Assembly: GCF_007859915.1 (NCBI RefSeq)
Contig: NZ_SJPM01000009.1
Span: 176,024-240,023 of the forward strand
Reading direction: 5' to 3'
Source of the DNA: Neorhodopirellula pilleata
Lineage (GTDB): Bacteria > Planctomycetota > Planctomycetia > Pirellulales > Pirellulaceae
Length of the DNA: 64,000 bases
The notes under the pieces were generated by a model, which was not told the DNA's origin, ran no database searches, and was given only the letters and a program-made list of their open reading frames with translations. This document shows, one piece after another, positions 11,001 to 17,974 of this stretch. The translations under genes and the position numbers were made by a program. Position 1 is the stretch's first letter; every line of letters starts with the position of its first letter.

Positions 11001-13010
11001 CACGCTGAGATGTTCGGCAATATCACGAACGGTCCGCAGCGAGTACATGTTAGTAATCGACAGGTCAGAATCGAGTCGCTGCACCAGTCGGCTGTGAATC
11101 TGCACCAGCTGAAGTGATGTTGCACCTAAATCATGAAGCGAATCGGTCACGCCAACTTTCTGGAGATTGAGCACCTGACAACAAATGCTAACAAGTTCAC
11201 GTTCAAGATCGTTGCGTGCCGACTCATACGGCGTTTGGAGGTCAGGACGTGCAACGGCTTCGTGTGCCAATCGCCCTAGAACCTGGTCAACGGTTTGAAA
11301 GTCGTTCGCTATTAGGCCGAATACTTGGGCGTTCTCTCGAACGCCTTCCGCTCCAAACGCATCAGACCCAGAAACGCCGGGCGACGAGTTTTCTGTATTC
11401 TCGCACGCGCTGATCGGATCCAGCGTACAAATGAGATTGACTGGATAGCGATAATCAATTCCTTGCTGGCAAGGGCGGCCAAGTTCCTCGCCAAACGAAC
11501 TCAAGAAATCTGCCGCCGGCTTGTTGCGATCACCATGCACAAAGGTGACGTGCACTTCGTCTAGGTTTAAATTCCGCGCCAGTTGTCCGACATGGCGGAT
11601 CATGTGATGCTCGACGCCTCGGCCCAATGCCCGACAACTCAAAACGAATGTGTCGACGCATATCCCTTGCGAATGACGCTGGCAATCAACGAAGCCGACT
11701 AATCCATAATCACCGAATTTGTCGGATACCTCAACTGCAAAAGCGAGATGCTCAGGGTTGCCGATTAATTGTCGAACTTCGGCAGCGTTGCGTCGACGCA
11801 ACGTGGTGTTGAATTGATTCGTGCGCTGAGTCAGTTGGGCAATTCGATCTAAGTTGTTTTCATCGATATCCTGGAATCGAACCTGCAGTTCAAGGTTCTC
11901 CAGGAAATGCCTCATGCTGTGGCTCTCCTGGCGTTCTGTTTGTCGACGAGACTCGATCTTATAATGCTCGCTGCGTTTTTGGTCGTCTTCATTCACTTCC
12001 GTTAGATCAAACGGCCATATGTGATCCAGCAAAGACGGAATAAGACTAGGCTGGGGCACTCGGATCGCAACAACCGTAGGGCAATTCGCTTGAACCTCGG
12101 CAATCTCAACGGGATTGTCATCCAAGAACACAAAACTATCGGTAGAGAGGCCTAGTGTGTTTGCAAGACGACGTAAATTGCTCGACTTAGAGTTCCAATT
12201 GATCTCTGCTGCCGTGATTTGCGTTTGTTGCAACAACATCGAGTCATTCTGATTGAACACATCCCAAACGTCCGACTCCTTATTTTTGCTACATAGGGCC
12301 AACAGCATCCCTTTATGTTGCAACTCAATTAATCGCTGTTGTAGCTTCCGGTGCCCTTCTTCGATGCGAACTCCGTGTGGCCCTAATTCGCCACATACGC
12401 CGTTCCAAAGCGTATTGTCGCAGTCGACAACGACGACCTTCACTGGCTTTCGACGAATGCGATTGATGCGTCTGGCGAGTAGTGTTCCGAGGCCGGTATA
12501 GAACTCGGCGGTATAAGGAATGTGTGCCGTTCGGTTCGCAATTCCGTCGAAGTAATTCGCGACAGGGTAGGTTTCGAGCAATTCGCGTGAAGTCAGAACC
12601 TCGATTCCCGCGTGACCGGATAGCTTCGCCGCAATCTCTTGCTGCACTTCGTTGATCGTAGTCGCAGTATTTTTGTCAAGTTCAGGGGCATCGGGGCAAA
12701 GGCAGACGATTATCGGGCAAGAACTGCGATTGGTAAACGAAACGACAGCCTCGCAAAATTCAATTCCCCGCTCCGACAAGCGAGAAAGTGCCGACTGAGC
12801 CCAATCCTCCAATCGTAACAGAACGACGTTTATCCCTCCCGGCGAGGTCGCCAAGACCGACTTAGGATCAACCAATGATTGCAGAACCTGCCCATAGGGA
12901 GCGAACTCAATCGCGTGAGGATCGTTCAGCACGCCCATCCAGCTAGCGAGTGGCAAACGGACCGGCTCGGCGGTGAAAGTTGCCGTGATTGCAATGGTTG
13001 CTTCACTCAA
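8070..13010 (-). CDS. Type I PKS with FkbH loading domain: FkbH-ACP-KS-AT
   Basis: A 1646-residue starter plus extender protein. Residues 1-530 are a full FkbH unit: an N-terminal region with EFAPYGQVLQSLVDP and NVVLLRLEDW, a HAD core with DCDNTLWNG (196-204) and LDDNP, and a GNAT-like tail. FkbH domains load a glycerate-derived C3 unit from 1,3-bisphosphoglycerate onto a carrier, and some loading versions give lactate. Then come an ACP with LGATSLQLV (Ser632), a ketosynthase with intact Cys869 (TACSTS), His1005 (EAHGTGT) and His1045 (NIGHLD), and an acyltransferase with GHSVGE (Ser1315) and HAFH (1412-1415), the pattern usual for malonyl-CoA. There is no KR, DH or ER and no ACP after the AT. 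The C-terminus is a Gln-rich helix (QQLHIMKQQLEAWNG) that may dock to the next protein. The ACP it needs is probably the N-terminal carrier of the NRPS encoded 24 bases downstream. No phosphopantetheinyl transferase is in the window. Confidence 0.93.
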   Translation of the reverse strand: MSEATIAITATFTAEPVRLPLASWMGVLNDPHAIEFAPYGQVLQSLVDPKSVLATSPGGINVVLLRLEDWAQSALSRLSERGIEFCEAVVSFTNRSSCPIIVCLCPDAPELDKNTATTINEVQQEIAAKLSGHAGIEVLTSRELLETYPVANYFDGIANRTAHIPYTAEFYTGLGTLLARRINRIRRKPVKVVVVDCDNTLWNGVCGELGPHGVRIEEGHRKLQQRLIELQHKGMLLALCSKNKESDVWDVFNQNDSMLLQQTQITAAEINWNSKSSNLRRLANTLGLSTDSFVFLDDNPVEIAEVQANCPTVVAIRVPQPSLIPSLLDHIWPFDLTEVNEDDQKRSEHYKIESRRQTERQESHSMRHFLENLELQVRFQDIDENNLDRIAQLTQRTNQFNTTLRRRNAAEVRQLIGNPEHLAFAVEVSDKFGDYGLVGFVDCQRHSQGICVDTFVLSCRALGRGVEHHMIRHVGQLARNLNLDEVHVTFVHGDRNKPAADFLSSFGEELGRPCQQGIDYRYPVNLICTLDPISACENTENSSPGVSGSDAFGAEGVRENAQVFGLIANDFQTVDQVLGRLAHEAVARPDLQTPYESARNDLERELVSICCQVLNLQKVGVTDSLHDLGATSLQLVQIHSRLVQRLDSDLSITNMYSLRTVRDIAEHLSVPSQPSCRTNGQGRLIERKSGGDGIAVVGMAGRFPGADSISQFWDNLANGVNCIVDIPEVELNLPSDSPLRTNPNLVRKAATVRDADKFDAKFFGVFPKEAQVMDPQHRLMLETCWHALEDAGYCPDAMDCSVGVFAGCYMDTYILSSLASRPELLASLANSFHGGDLLTELGNDKDYLATRISFLLNLHGPAMTVQTACSTSLVAIIQACQSLELGQCDMALAGGSTLKFPQQRGYLYSDGGMVSPDGVCRSFDADARGTVFGEGVAAVLLKRVEDAVADGDDIYAVIKGWGINNDGRSKMSYTAPSVDGQSQAVLMAHQRAGISADTISYVEAHGTGTTIGDPIEIDALTRAFRQSTSKTGYCAIGSVKSNIGHLDVAAGVTGLIKTCLAMRHGTIPPSLNFNRPNPNIDFEKSPFFVVTEPLQWTSDNRPRRAGLSSFGVGGTNAHIVVEEPPAAELSASSPMPQLISLSARSPSALEQMSGDLAKFLSEQPGVSLADVAYTLQVGRKTLNYSRVLVAEDTTEASERLSRPENASVYTHHQVRRGVPVAFLFPGQGAQHVNMAIDLYESHPVFRTEFDRCCELLVPELGFDLKEKLFTNDTEESTKAVNQTTVAQPAIFAVSYASAKCFEHAGIVPSQMIGHSVGEFVAACLAGVFSLSDALKLIAFRGRSMQQLPPGNMMAIRMTEAEVAEAISGTDLELAAINGPTLCVVAGPVDSIEWLKQKLEANEVVCRMLQTSHAFHSSMMEPVVEPLAEMLKGMNLSVPAVPIISSVTGQMLSDAEATDPLYWARHLRNTVRFTDSVEHLLTQTDSMLLEVGPGQTLCTLARQHPACPKERVVLSSSPHAKQSVSSYSHLLLTLGRVWQAGGKVDWKRHSQGQGQGRRRVHLPTYPFERQRHWFSESEPSGSSIPESSVIQVHGNDLEESARELPSLAEPKFEQQKVVARSEDSDITQLVIRQQLHIMKQQLEAWNG

Positions 13011-13580
13011 CGAAGTCGCCCTAAACTCAGGTACACTCTCATGTGCACTTTTTGACTGAGAAAGAACTCAATCCCTAAGCCGATCTGCGAATCGCATGCA
13101 AGTTTTGAAAGAAGCGAATTTAGCACCAGACTGGTCTCGGAAACTGAAGCACTTTTAATCGGCTATTTAAATTTTGTTGACCAAGGCCCGGCATTCTTCT
13201 CGATTTCGGGGCAATCACGCAGAGACAACGGCATCGAGAGTCAAAGCTTACTTCCCGCTACTGAGACGTTCAACTAATCTGGAATGAATTGCGAAGGCGA
13301 TCAGCTCCTTCGAGCCGATATAATCCTTACAATCGAACCGGCGGCTTGGTTGGTTGCCACAGAGACTCTCATGGAATCATTTGAAGTTGTGGTCGTTGGC
13401 CCTGGTTTTAGTAATTTCTCCATATAAGATAATTGAGCTATTCTTTGGGAGTAGTGATTTGAGTAGGCGAGTCAATTTTCGTTGCTTTTCTGGTTTCGCC
13501 GGAGAGGGTCAGACCCCTTTTCGGATAGGCTCTTGACCTTGCGTCCGCTGTCGAATTTGTGTAACGAACGCATCCAACGC
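13011..13580. promoter_or_regulatory. Divergent intergenic region, 570 bases
   Basis: It lies between the PKS gene (minus) and the deacetylase-like gene (plus), so promoters for both the biosynthetic operon and the deacetylase-carbamoyltransferase run should be here. It is more AT-rich by eye than the flanking genes. No convincing promoter boxes, operator palindromes or small genes were found. A 60-codon frame at 13354-13536 has no protein-like features. Confidence 0.4.
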
Positions 13581-14705
13581 ATGAACGATATAGCGGATAA
13601 TGCCGGAAGGTTTGCGGATGATCCATTGCAGATGACGCGTTTTGCTTTTGGCGGCGCCGCTGGCGAGGTATTGGGAAGCTATTTCAAACGTGACTGCCAG
13701 CAAGCACGTCTGTCGAACACGTTCAAGCTTTATTATCGGCTTCGTCCGTTGATCCCCGTTCCGGCGAGGCATTTTTTGCAGCGGAGACGAAATCGGGTCT
13801 TCGACTTGTCCGAACGTTGTGATCATTCAACGGATTTTCTTAGGGATTTTGGAGCCGCGGTCGAAACGGAGCGCGAGCAACTGGCGGTTCACCCGTGGCC
13901 GGATCAGTACGAGACGGTGGCAGTCCTGACGCATGACGTCGAAACGAAGGAAGGTTTGAGATCCGTTGACAAGCTTGCGGCGTTGGAGGAACGCTACGGA
14001 CTTCGTTCGGCATGGAATGTGGTTCCATACAAATACAGAGTCGACCTCGGGATTCTGCGAGATCTCCAAGACCGCGGGCACGAAATTGGCGTGCATGGGT
14101 TCAATCATGACGGTCGGTTGTTTGAGTCTAAACGGATATTTGACCGACGAACGATTCCCATTAACCGGGCACTGAGGGATTTTCGAGCGACCGGTTTTCG
14201 AGCACCGATGGTTCATCGGAATCTGGAGTGGCAGCAGGCGCTTGATGTCGATTACGACGCTTCTACTTTCGATTACGATCCATTCCAAGCGATGCCGGGC
14301 GGTGTTGGCGGGGTGTGGCCTTTTATTGTCGGAAAGTTGGTCGAGTTGCCCTACACACTTCCACAAGATCACACGTTGCTGGTTACCCTTGGCGAAACCG
14401 AGCCGACGACCTGGTTCCGAAAATTCGAATACCTGCGATCCCTTTCGGGGATGGCGATGCTGATCACGCATCCGGATTATCTTGACACGCCCGGACGTCT
14501 GGACGTTTATCGCCGTTTTCTTGAGTATGTCGCCGAACAATCCGATTGTTGGACGACACTCCCTCATGAAGTTGCACGCTGGTGGCGGATACGTGACTCA
14601 CTTAAGATTCAGACTTGCGAAACGGGTCAGCTCATCGTCGGCCCTGAGTCTGGGCGTGCCCGAGCGATGCGTCTTGGCAATATTCTGCAGGTCGAACCTG
14701 GCTGA
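13581..14705 (+). CDS. Polysaccharide deacetylase-like protein (NodB-type fold)
   Basis: About 374 residues. The central part has the pattern of distant NodB/carbohydrate-esterase-4 proteins: TVAVLTHDVET (aspartate of motif 1), HEIGVHGFNHDG (metal histidines), FRAPMVHRN, STFDYDPFQAMPGG, and near the end MLITHPDYLD. Members deacetylate N-acetyl sugars in polysaccharide or peptidoglycan, or act as pathway-specific deacylases. No signal peptide is evident, so it may act in the cytoplasm. The frame is open from 13482, but that part looks non-coding. The ATG at 13581 was chosen and one at 13632 is also possible. It is followed 61 bases later by the carbamoyltransferase and probably transcribed with it. 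It could modify the glycan of the flippase/glycosyltransferase genes or the PKS/NRPS product. Confidence 0.72.
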   Translation: MNDIADNAGRFADDPLQMTRFAFGGAAGEVLGSYFKRDCQQARLSNTFKLYYRLRPLIPVPARHFLQRRRNRVFDLSERCDHSTDFLRDFGAAVETEREQLAVHPWPDQYETVAVLTHDVETKEGLRSVDKLAALEERYGLRSAWNVVPYKYRVDLGILRDLQDRGHEIGVHGFNHDGRLFESKRIFDRRTIPINRALRDFRATGFRAPMVHRNLEWQQALDVDYDASTFDYDPFQAMPGGVGGVWPFIVGKLVELPYTLPQDHTLLVTLGETEPTTWFRKFEYLRSLSGMAMLITHPDYLDTPGRLDVYRRFLEYVAEQSDCWTTLPHEVARWWRIRDSLKIQTCETGQLIVGPESGRARAMRLGNILQVEPG

Positions 14706-14766
14706 TGCGGCCTGCCTGCTTGCCGATGCGGTGAGAGCGAGCTGCCGAGTTCCAACTTGAGCAACG

Positions 14767-16608
14767 ATGGCCAACATTCTAGGTATCTCCGCGTTCTATC
14801 ACGATTCTGCCGCCGCCCTGGTCGTCGACGGTGAGATCGTCGCTGCCGCCCAAGAAGAGCGATTCACACGCAAAAAGCACGACGATGCTTTTCCCGAGAA
14901 CGCCGTCCGCTGCTGCCTTGATATCGCCGGAATCCAGGCTCGAGACATCGATTACGTCGGCTTTTATGACAAGCCGATCACCAAGTTTGAACGTCTGCTC
15001 GAAACCTATTTGGCATTTGTGCCGTCGGGCTACCGCTCATTCCGGCAATCGATGCCATTATGGATCAAGAAGAAACTCTATCTACCTCGCGAGATTCGTG
15101 CCGGACTTGGAAGCGATTACGGAGGCAGGTTTGTTTTCACCGATCACCATGAATCGCACGCCGCGAGCGCCTTCTTCCCCTCGCCCTTTGACGAAGCCGC
15201 CATCATGACGCTCGACGGAGTCGGTGAGTGGTCGACAACTTGCTTTGGTATCGGCCGGGGCAATCGAATCGAGCTCGAACAAGAACTACGATTTCCTCAT
15301 TCACTCGGATTGCTGTACTCGGCGTTCACCTATTACACGGGCTTCCGTGTCAATAGCGGTGAGTACAAGTTGATGGGATTGGCTCCCTACGGAACCCCGA
15401 TCTACCGCGACCTGATCCTCGACAACCTCATCGACGTCAAGGACGACGGCTCATTCCGAATGGACATGAGCTATTTCAATTACTGCCAAGGCTTAACGAT
15501 GACGTCCACCAAGATGCATCGTTTGTTCGGAGGGCCACCGAAACCACCTGATTCGGACGTGACACAGCGCGAGATGGACTTAGCCGCGTCGGTGCAAGCG
15601 GTGACCGAGGAGATCGTCTTGCGGATGGGCCGTCACGTTCATCGTTGCACCGGCATGAAGGATCTTGTGCTCGCCGGTGGCGTCGCGCTCAATTGCGTTG
15701 CCAACGGACGTCTGCTTCGAGAGGGCCCTTTTCGTGACATTTGGATTCAGCCCGCCGCAGGCGATGCCGGAGGTGCGTTGGGCGTTGCTCAGTTCATTTG
15801 GCATCAATTACTCGAAAAGCCCCGTGTCGTTGGGCCGATGGATTCCCAAAAAGGATCCCTGTTAGGCCCCTCGTTTTCGGATTCTGAAATCGCTTCCTGT
15901 TTGCGTTCACACAATCTTCGTTTCACCAGCTATCAAACCGACCTGGAGACCTGCGAACAAACGGCAAGATTGATTGCCGATGAAAACGTCATCGGCTGGT
16001 TTCAAGGACGAATGGAATTCGGGCCCAGGGCTCTCGGTGATCGAAGTATTCTGGGAGATCCGCGAAGCGAGAAGATGCAATCGGTGATGAATTTAAAGAT
16101 CAAGTTTCGTGAGTCATTTCGGCCGTTCGCACCGATCGTGCTTCGCGAATACGCTGACCAGTACTTCGAAATCGATGCGGAACATGAGTCCCCGTACATG
16201 TTGATCGTCGCTCCGGTCGATCAAAACATCCGCAAGCCGCTTGGCAACGACGAGGCCGACGCCTTCGGAATCGAAAAACTCCGATTTGTTCGCTCATCGC
16301 TGCCCGCCATCACTCATGTCGATTACTCGGCAAGAATCCAGACAGTCGATCGAATCCGCAATCCGATGTTGCATCAACTTCTCAGTCAGTTTCATCAAAT
16401 GACCGGATGCCCCGTGTTGATCAATACCAGCTTCAACGTTCGAAGCGAGCCGATCGTATGCACGCCCGAAGATGCGATTCGATGTTTCATGGCGACCGAA
16501 ATGGACGCGTTAGTCCTGGGACGCCACATCGTTCTTAAAGCGGAACAAACCCAGTTCGATTCACGCGAGCTACGTCAAAAACACCTCGCACAATTTCAAC
16601 TCGATTGA
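14767..16608 (+). CDS. O-carbamoyltransferase (NodU/CmcH/SxtI family)
   Basis: 613 residues, the usual length of the family. The N-terminal half begins with ILGISAFYHDSAAALV and contains EERFTRKKHD and the metal-binding DHHESHAAS, where the carbamoyl-adenylate transfer takes place. The YrdC-like C-terminal part has FQGRMEFGPRALGDRSIL and NTSFNVRSEPIV. These enzymes make carbamoyl-AMP from carbamoyl phosphate and ATP and pass the carbamoyl group to a hydroxyl of a sugar or small molecule. Six bases separate it from an SxtJ-family gene, and a DUF5989 gene follows, reproducing the sxtI-sxtJ-sxtK order. The acceptor is unknown: a glycan is the conservative guess, and a hydroxyl on the product of the neighbouring PKS/NRPS is a second possibility. 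Confidence 0.92.
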   Translation: MANILGISAFYHDSAAALVVDGEIVAAAQEERFTRKKHDDAFPENAVRCCLDIAGIQARDIDYVGFYDKPITKFERLLETYLAFVPSGYRSFRQSMPLWIKKKLYLPREIRAGLGSDYGGRFVFTDHHESHAASAFFPSPFDEAAIMTLDGVGEWSTTCFGIGRGNRIELEQELRFPHSLGLLYSAFTYYTGFRVNSGEYKLMGLAPYGTPIYRDLILDNLIDVKDDGSFRMDMSYFNYCQGLTMTSTKMHRLFGGPPKPPDSDVTQREMDLAASVQAVTEEIVLRMGRHVHRCTGMKDLVLAGGVALNCVANGRLLREGPFRDIWIQPAAGDAGGALGVAQFIWHQLLEKPRVVGPMDSQKGSLLGPSFSDSEIASCLRSHNLRFTSYQTDLETCEQTARLIADENVIGWFQGRMEFGPRALGDRSILGDPRSEKMQSVMNLKIKFRESFRPFAPIVLREYADQYFEIDAEHESPYMLIVAPVDQNIRKPLGNDEADAFGIEKLRFVRSSLPAITHVDYSARIQTVDRIRNPMLHQLLSQFHQMTGCPVLINTSFNVRSEPIVCTPEDAIRCFMATEMDALVLGRHIVLKAEQTQFDSRELRQKHLAQFQLD

Positions 16609-16614
16609 ATTTCG

Positions 16615-17022
16615 ATGCCCTTCGTTGAAGCCAATTTCCGTCCCGACAACCGACAACTGCGTCAGTTCGGTGGCATCTGCTTGTTTGCCTTGCCGTTGAT
16701 CGGATGGATCTGGTCGGCGCCTCCAAGCTGGCTGCTCGCTTTGACGGCGATCGGCGGAGTGATCGCGGGTTTGTCTTGGTTGACTCCTAAGCTAGTTTCG
16801 CCCTTGTTCGTCGTTTTGATGCTCGTTACGATTCCGATCGGAATGGTCGTAGGCGAGATGGCGATGCTTTCGCTATTCTTTTTGGTGTTCTTTCCAATTG
16901 GCGTTGTTTTCAAGTGGATGAATCGCGATCGCTTGCAACTGCGATTGGATCGAACACGTCAGTCTTATTGGCAGCCTAAGAAGAAACCGAAATCGATCGA
17001 TAGCTATTTCCGGCAATTTTAA
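16615..17022 (+). CDS. SxtJ-family small membrane protein
   Basis: 135 residues with about four hydrophobic segments (roughly 17-35, 39-55, 60-78, 82-100), then a basic tail with MNRDRLQLRLDRTRQSYW. The ending (a charged stretch, R-x-D, then S-Y-W before a Lys-rich tail) is what I recall for the SxtJ family. The function is unknown, but the gene is regularly found next to O-carbamoyltransferases. It starts 6 bases after the carbamoyltransferase stop, so it is almost certainly co-translated. A plausible role is a membrane partner that anchors the transferase or brings it to a lipid-linked acceptor. That role is inference. Confidence 0.75.
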   Translation: MPFVEANFRPDNRQLRQFGGICLFALPLIGWIWSAPPSWLLALTAIGGVIAGLSWLTPKLVSPLFVVLMLVTIPIGMVVGEMAMLSLFFLVFFPIGVVFKWMNRDRLQLRLDRTRQSYWQPKKKPKSIDSYFRQF

Positions 17023-17072
17023 TTGCGATAGGGCCACTCTTCCGGCCACAACCCCGCGTGGTGAGACACGAC

Positions 17073-17273
17073 ATGTCCGAACAACCTCAAAAAAATGAAT
17101 TCGAGAAACTCAACGAAGAGAAGCCTATGTCTCTCTTCAGCGAGTTCTGTTTGTTCATCAAAGAGAACAAGGCCTATTGGATGATTCCAATTCTCCTGAC
17201 GCTCGCGTTGGTGGGGTTGCTCGCCACACTGAGCACGACCGGTGCGGCGCCCTTTATCTACACTTTATTCTGA
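17073..17273 (+). CDS. DUF5989 / SxtK-like single-pass membrane protein
   Basis: 66 residues from the ATG at 17073 (a GTG at 17058 would add five). A charged N-terminus (MSEQPQKNEFEKLNEEKPM) precedes SLFSEFCLFIKENKAYWMIPI, one membrane segment, and the conserved ending GAAPFIYTLF. This layout of a short amphipathic helix, a K/N-x-x-W-M/L-I/L-P-I entry, one transmembrane helix and A-P-F-I-Y-T-L-F at the extreme C-terminus is characteristic of DUF5989. These proteins accompany SxtJ and carbamoyltransferases. No catalytic residues are visible, so it is probably a small subunit or anchor. Confidence 0.8.
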   Translation: MSEQPQKNEFEKLNEEKPMSLFSEFCLFIKENKAYWMIPILLTLALVGLLATLSTTGAAPFIYTLF

Positions 17274-17287
17274 TTGGCGATCACTGA

Positions 17288-17308
17288 ACTCGACTTGCGG
17301 AGTCGAGT
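17288..17308 (+). terminator. Hairpin after the carbamoyltransferase run
   Basis: A perfect 8-bp stem, ACTCGACT at 17288-17295 and AGTCGAGT at 17301-17308, with a 5-base loop, starts 15 bases after the stop of the DUF5989 gene. Only a weak T-rich tail follows, so intrinsic termination is plausible but not proven. Confidence 0.4.
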
Positions 17309-17514
17309 GACGTTTCGTGCCTTTAACGCCAACAGATCAAGTGATTCGATTGGCGCGCCATTGTGCTCGACCGCACACCTTGAGCGTTCAGTTCGAGACG
17401 ATACGTCCCAGAAGGAAGACATCAAGTCCACCATCGGACGATGGCACGCGAACTGCATCTTCTCATCTTCGCATTCTTGAATATTGGAATTCGGGAATGT
17501 AAAAGGCTTCAACG

Positions 17515-17548
17515 CTTTCGCTTTGAGAGTCCTTTCGCTTTGAGAGTC
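17515..17548 (+). repeat. Tandem 17-bp direct repeat upstream of arsR-type gene
   Basis: CTTTCGCTTTGAGAGTC occurs twice back to back (17515-17531 and 17532-17548), ending 22 bases before the regulator's start codon. ArsR-family operators are normally imperfect inverted repeats, so this may be a chance duplication, or two sites for another factor. The remainder of the ~300-base gap (17274-17570) holds no gene. Confidence 0.6.
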
Positions 17549-17570
17549 AAGGTCACTAAGAAAATCACCG

Positions 17571-17921
17571 ATGCCGTATCGTTTGTTGGCCGCCACGGAA
17601 CTTGCTGAGTTCCTCAAAGTATTGTCGCATCCTCGACGGATTCAGATTCTGGAGGAACTCAGTAGCGGCGAACGAGATGTCGCCTCGTTGGCCAGCGCGA
17701 CCGGACTTGCCCCCTCGAATGTGTCGCAACACCTGATGCTCTTGCGAGCCCGGCGGGTCGTCGCGGAACGTCGTGAAGGTCGCCGAGTGATCTATCATCT
17801 TCGCTCCGAGCGATTGGCCACCTGGATCGTTGAAGGCATGGATTTTTTGGCGCCCATGGATGATCGGGCGGACGAGGTTCGGAAAGCAATTAAGAAAGCA
17901 AAATCAAAATGGTCCGAATAA
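17571..17921 (+). CDS. ArsR-family winged-helix transcriptional regulator
   Basis: 116 residues. FLKVLSHPRRIQILEEL, then a recognition region SATGLAPSNVSQHLMLLRARRVVAERREGRRVIYHL, is the standard ArsR/SmtB helix-turn-helix and beta-wing. No Cys pair of the ELCVCDL metal-sensing type is present, so the signal is not a classic ArsR or SmtB metal site. It starts 53 bases before the P-type ATPase and 2.8 kb before phosphoketolase in the same direction. It probably controls these genes, perhaps in response to redox or ionic stress. Autoregulation is typical of the family. The ATG at 17571 gives a normal family length. Confidence 0.88.
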   Translation: MPYRLLAATELAEFLKVLSHPRRIQILEELSSGERDVASLASATGLAPSNVSQHLMLLRARRVVAERREGRRVIYHLRSERLATWIVEGMDFLAPMDDRADEVRKAIKKAKSKWSE

Positions 17922-17974
17922 TGGTCAGTCAGCTAACTTAACGATTCGCATCACATCATAAGCAATCAGATCGA

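Noticed and set aside
13497..13515. GGGTCAGACCCC-type near-palindrome
   Set aside because: Too short and isolated to call an operator or an insertion-sequence end.
13827..14567. 246-codon open frame on the minus strand
   Set aside because: It is the shadow of the deacetylase-like gene; the plus strand has recognisable motifs and this one does not.
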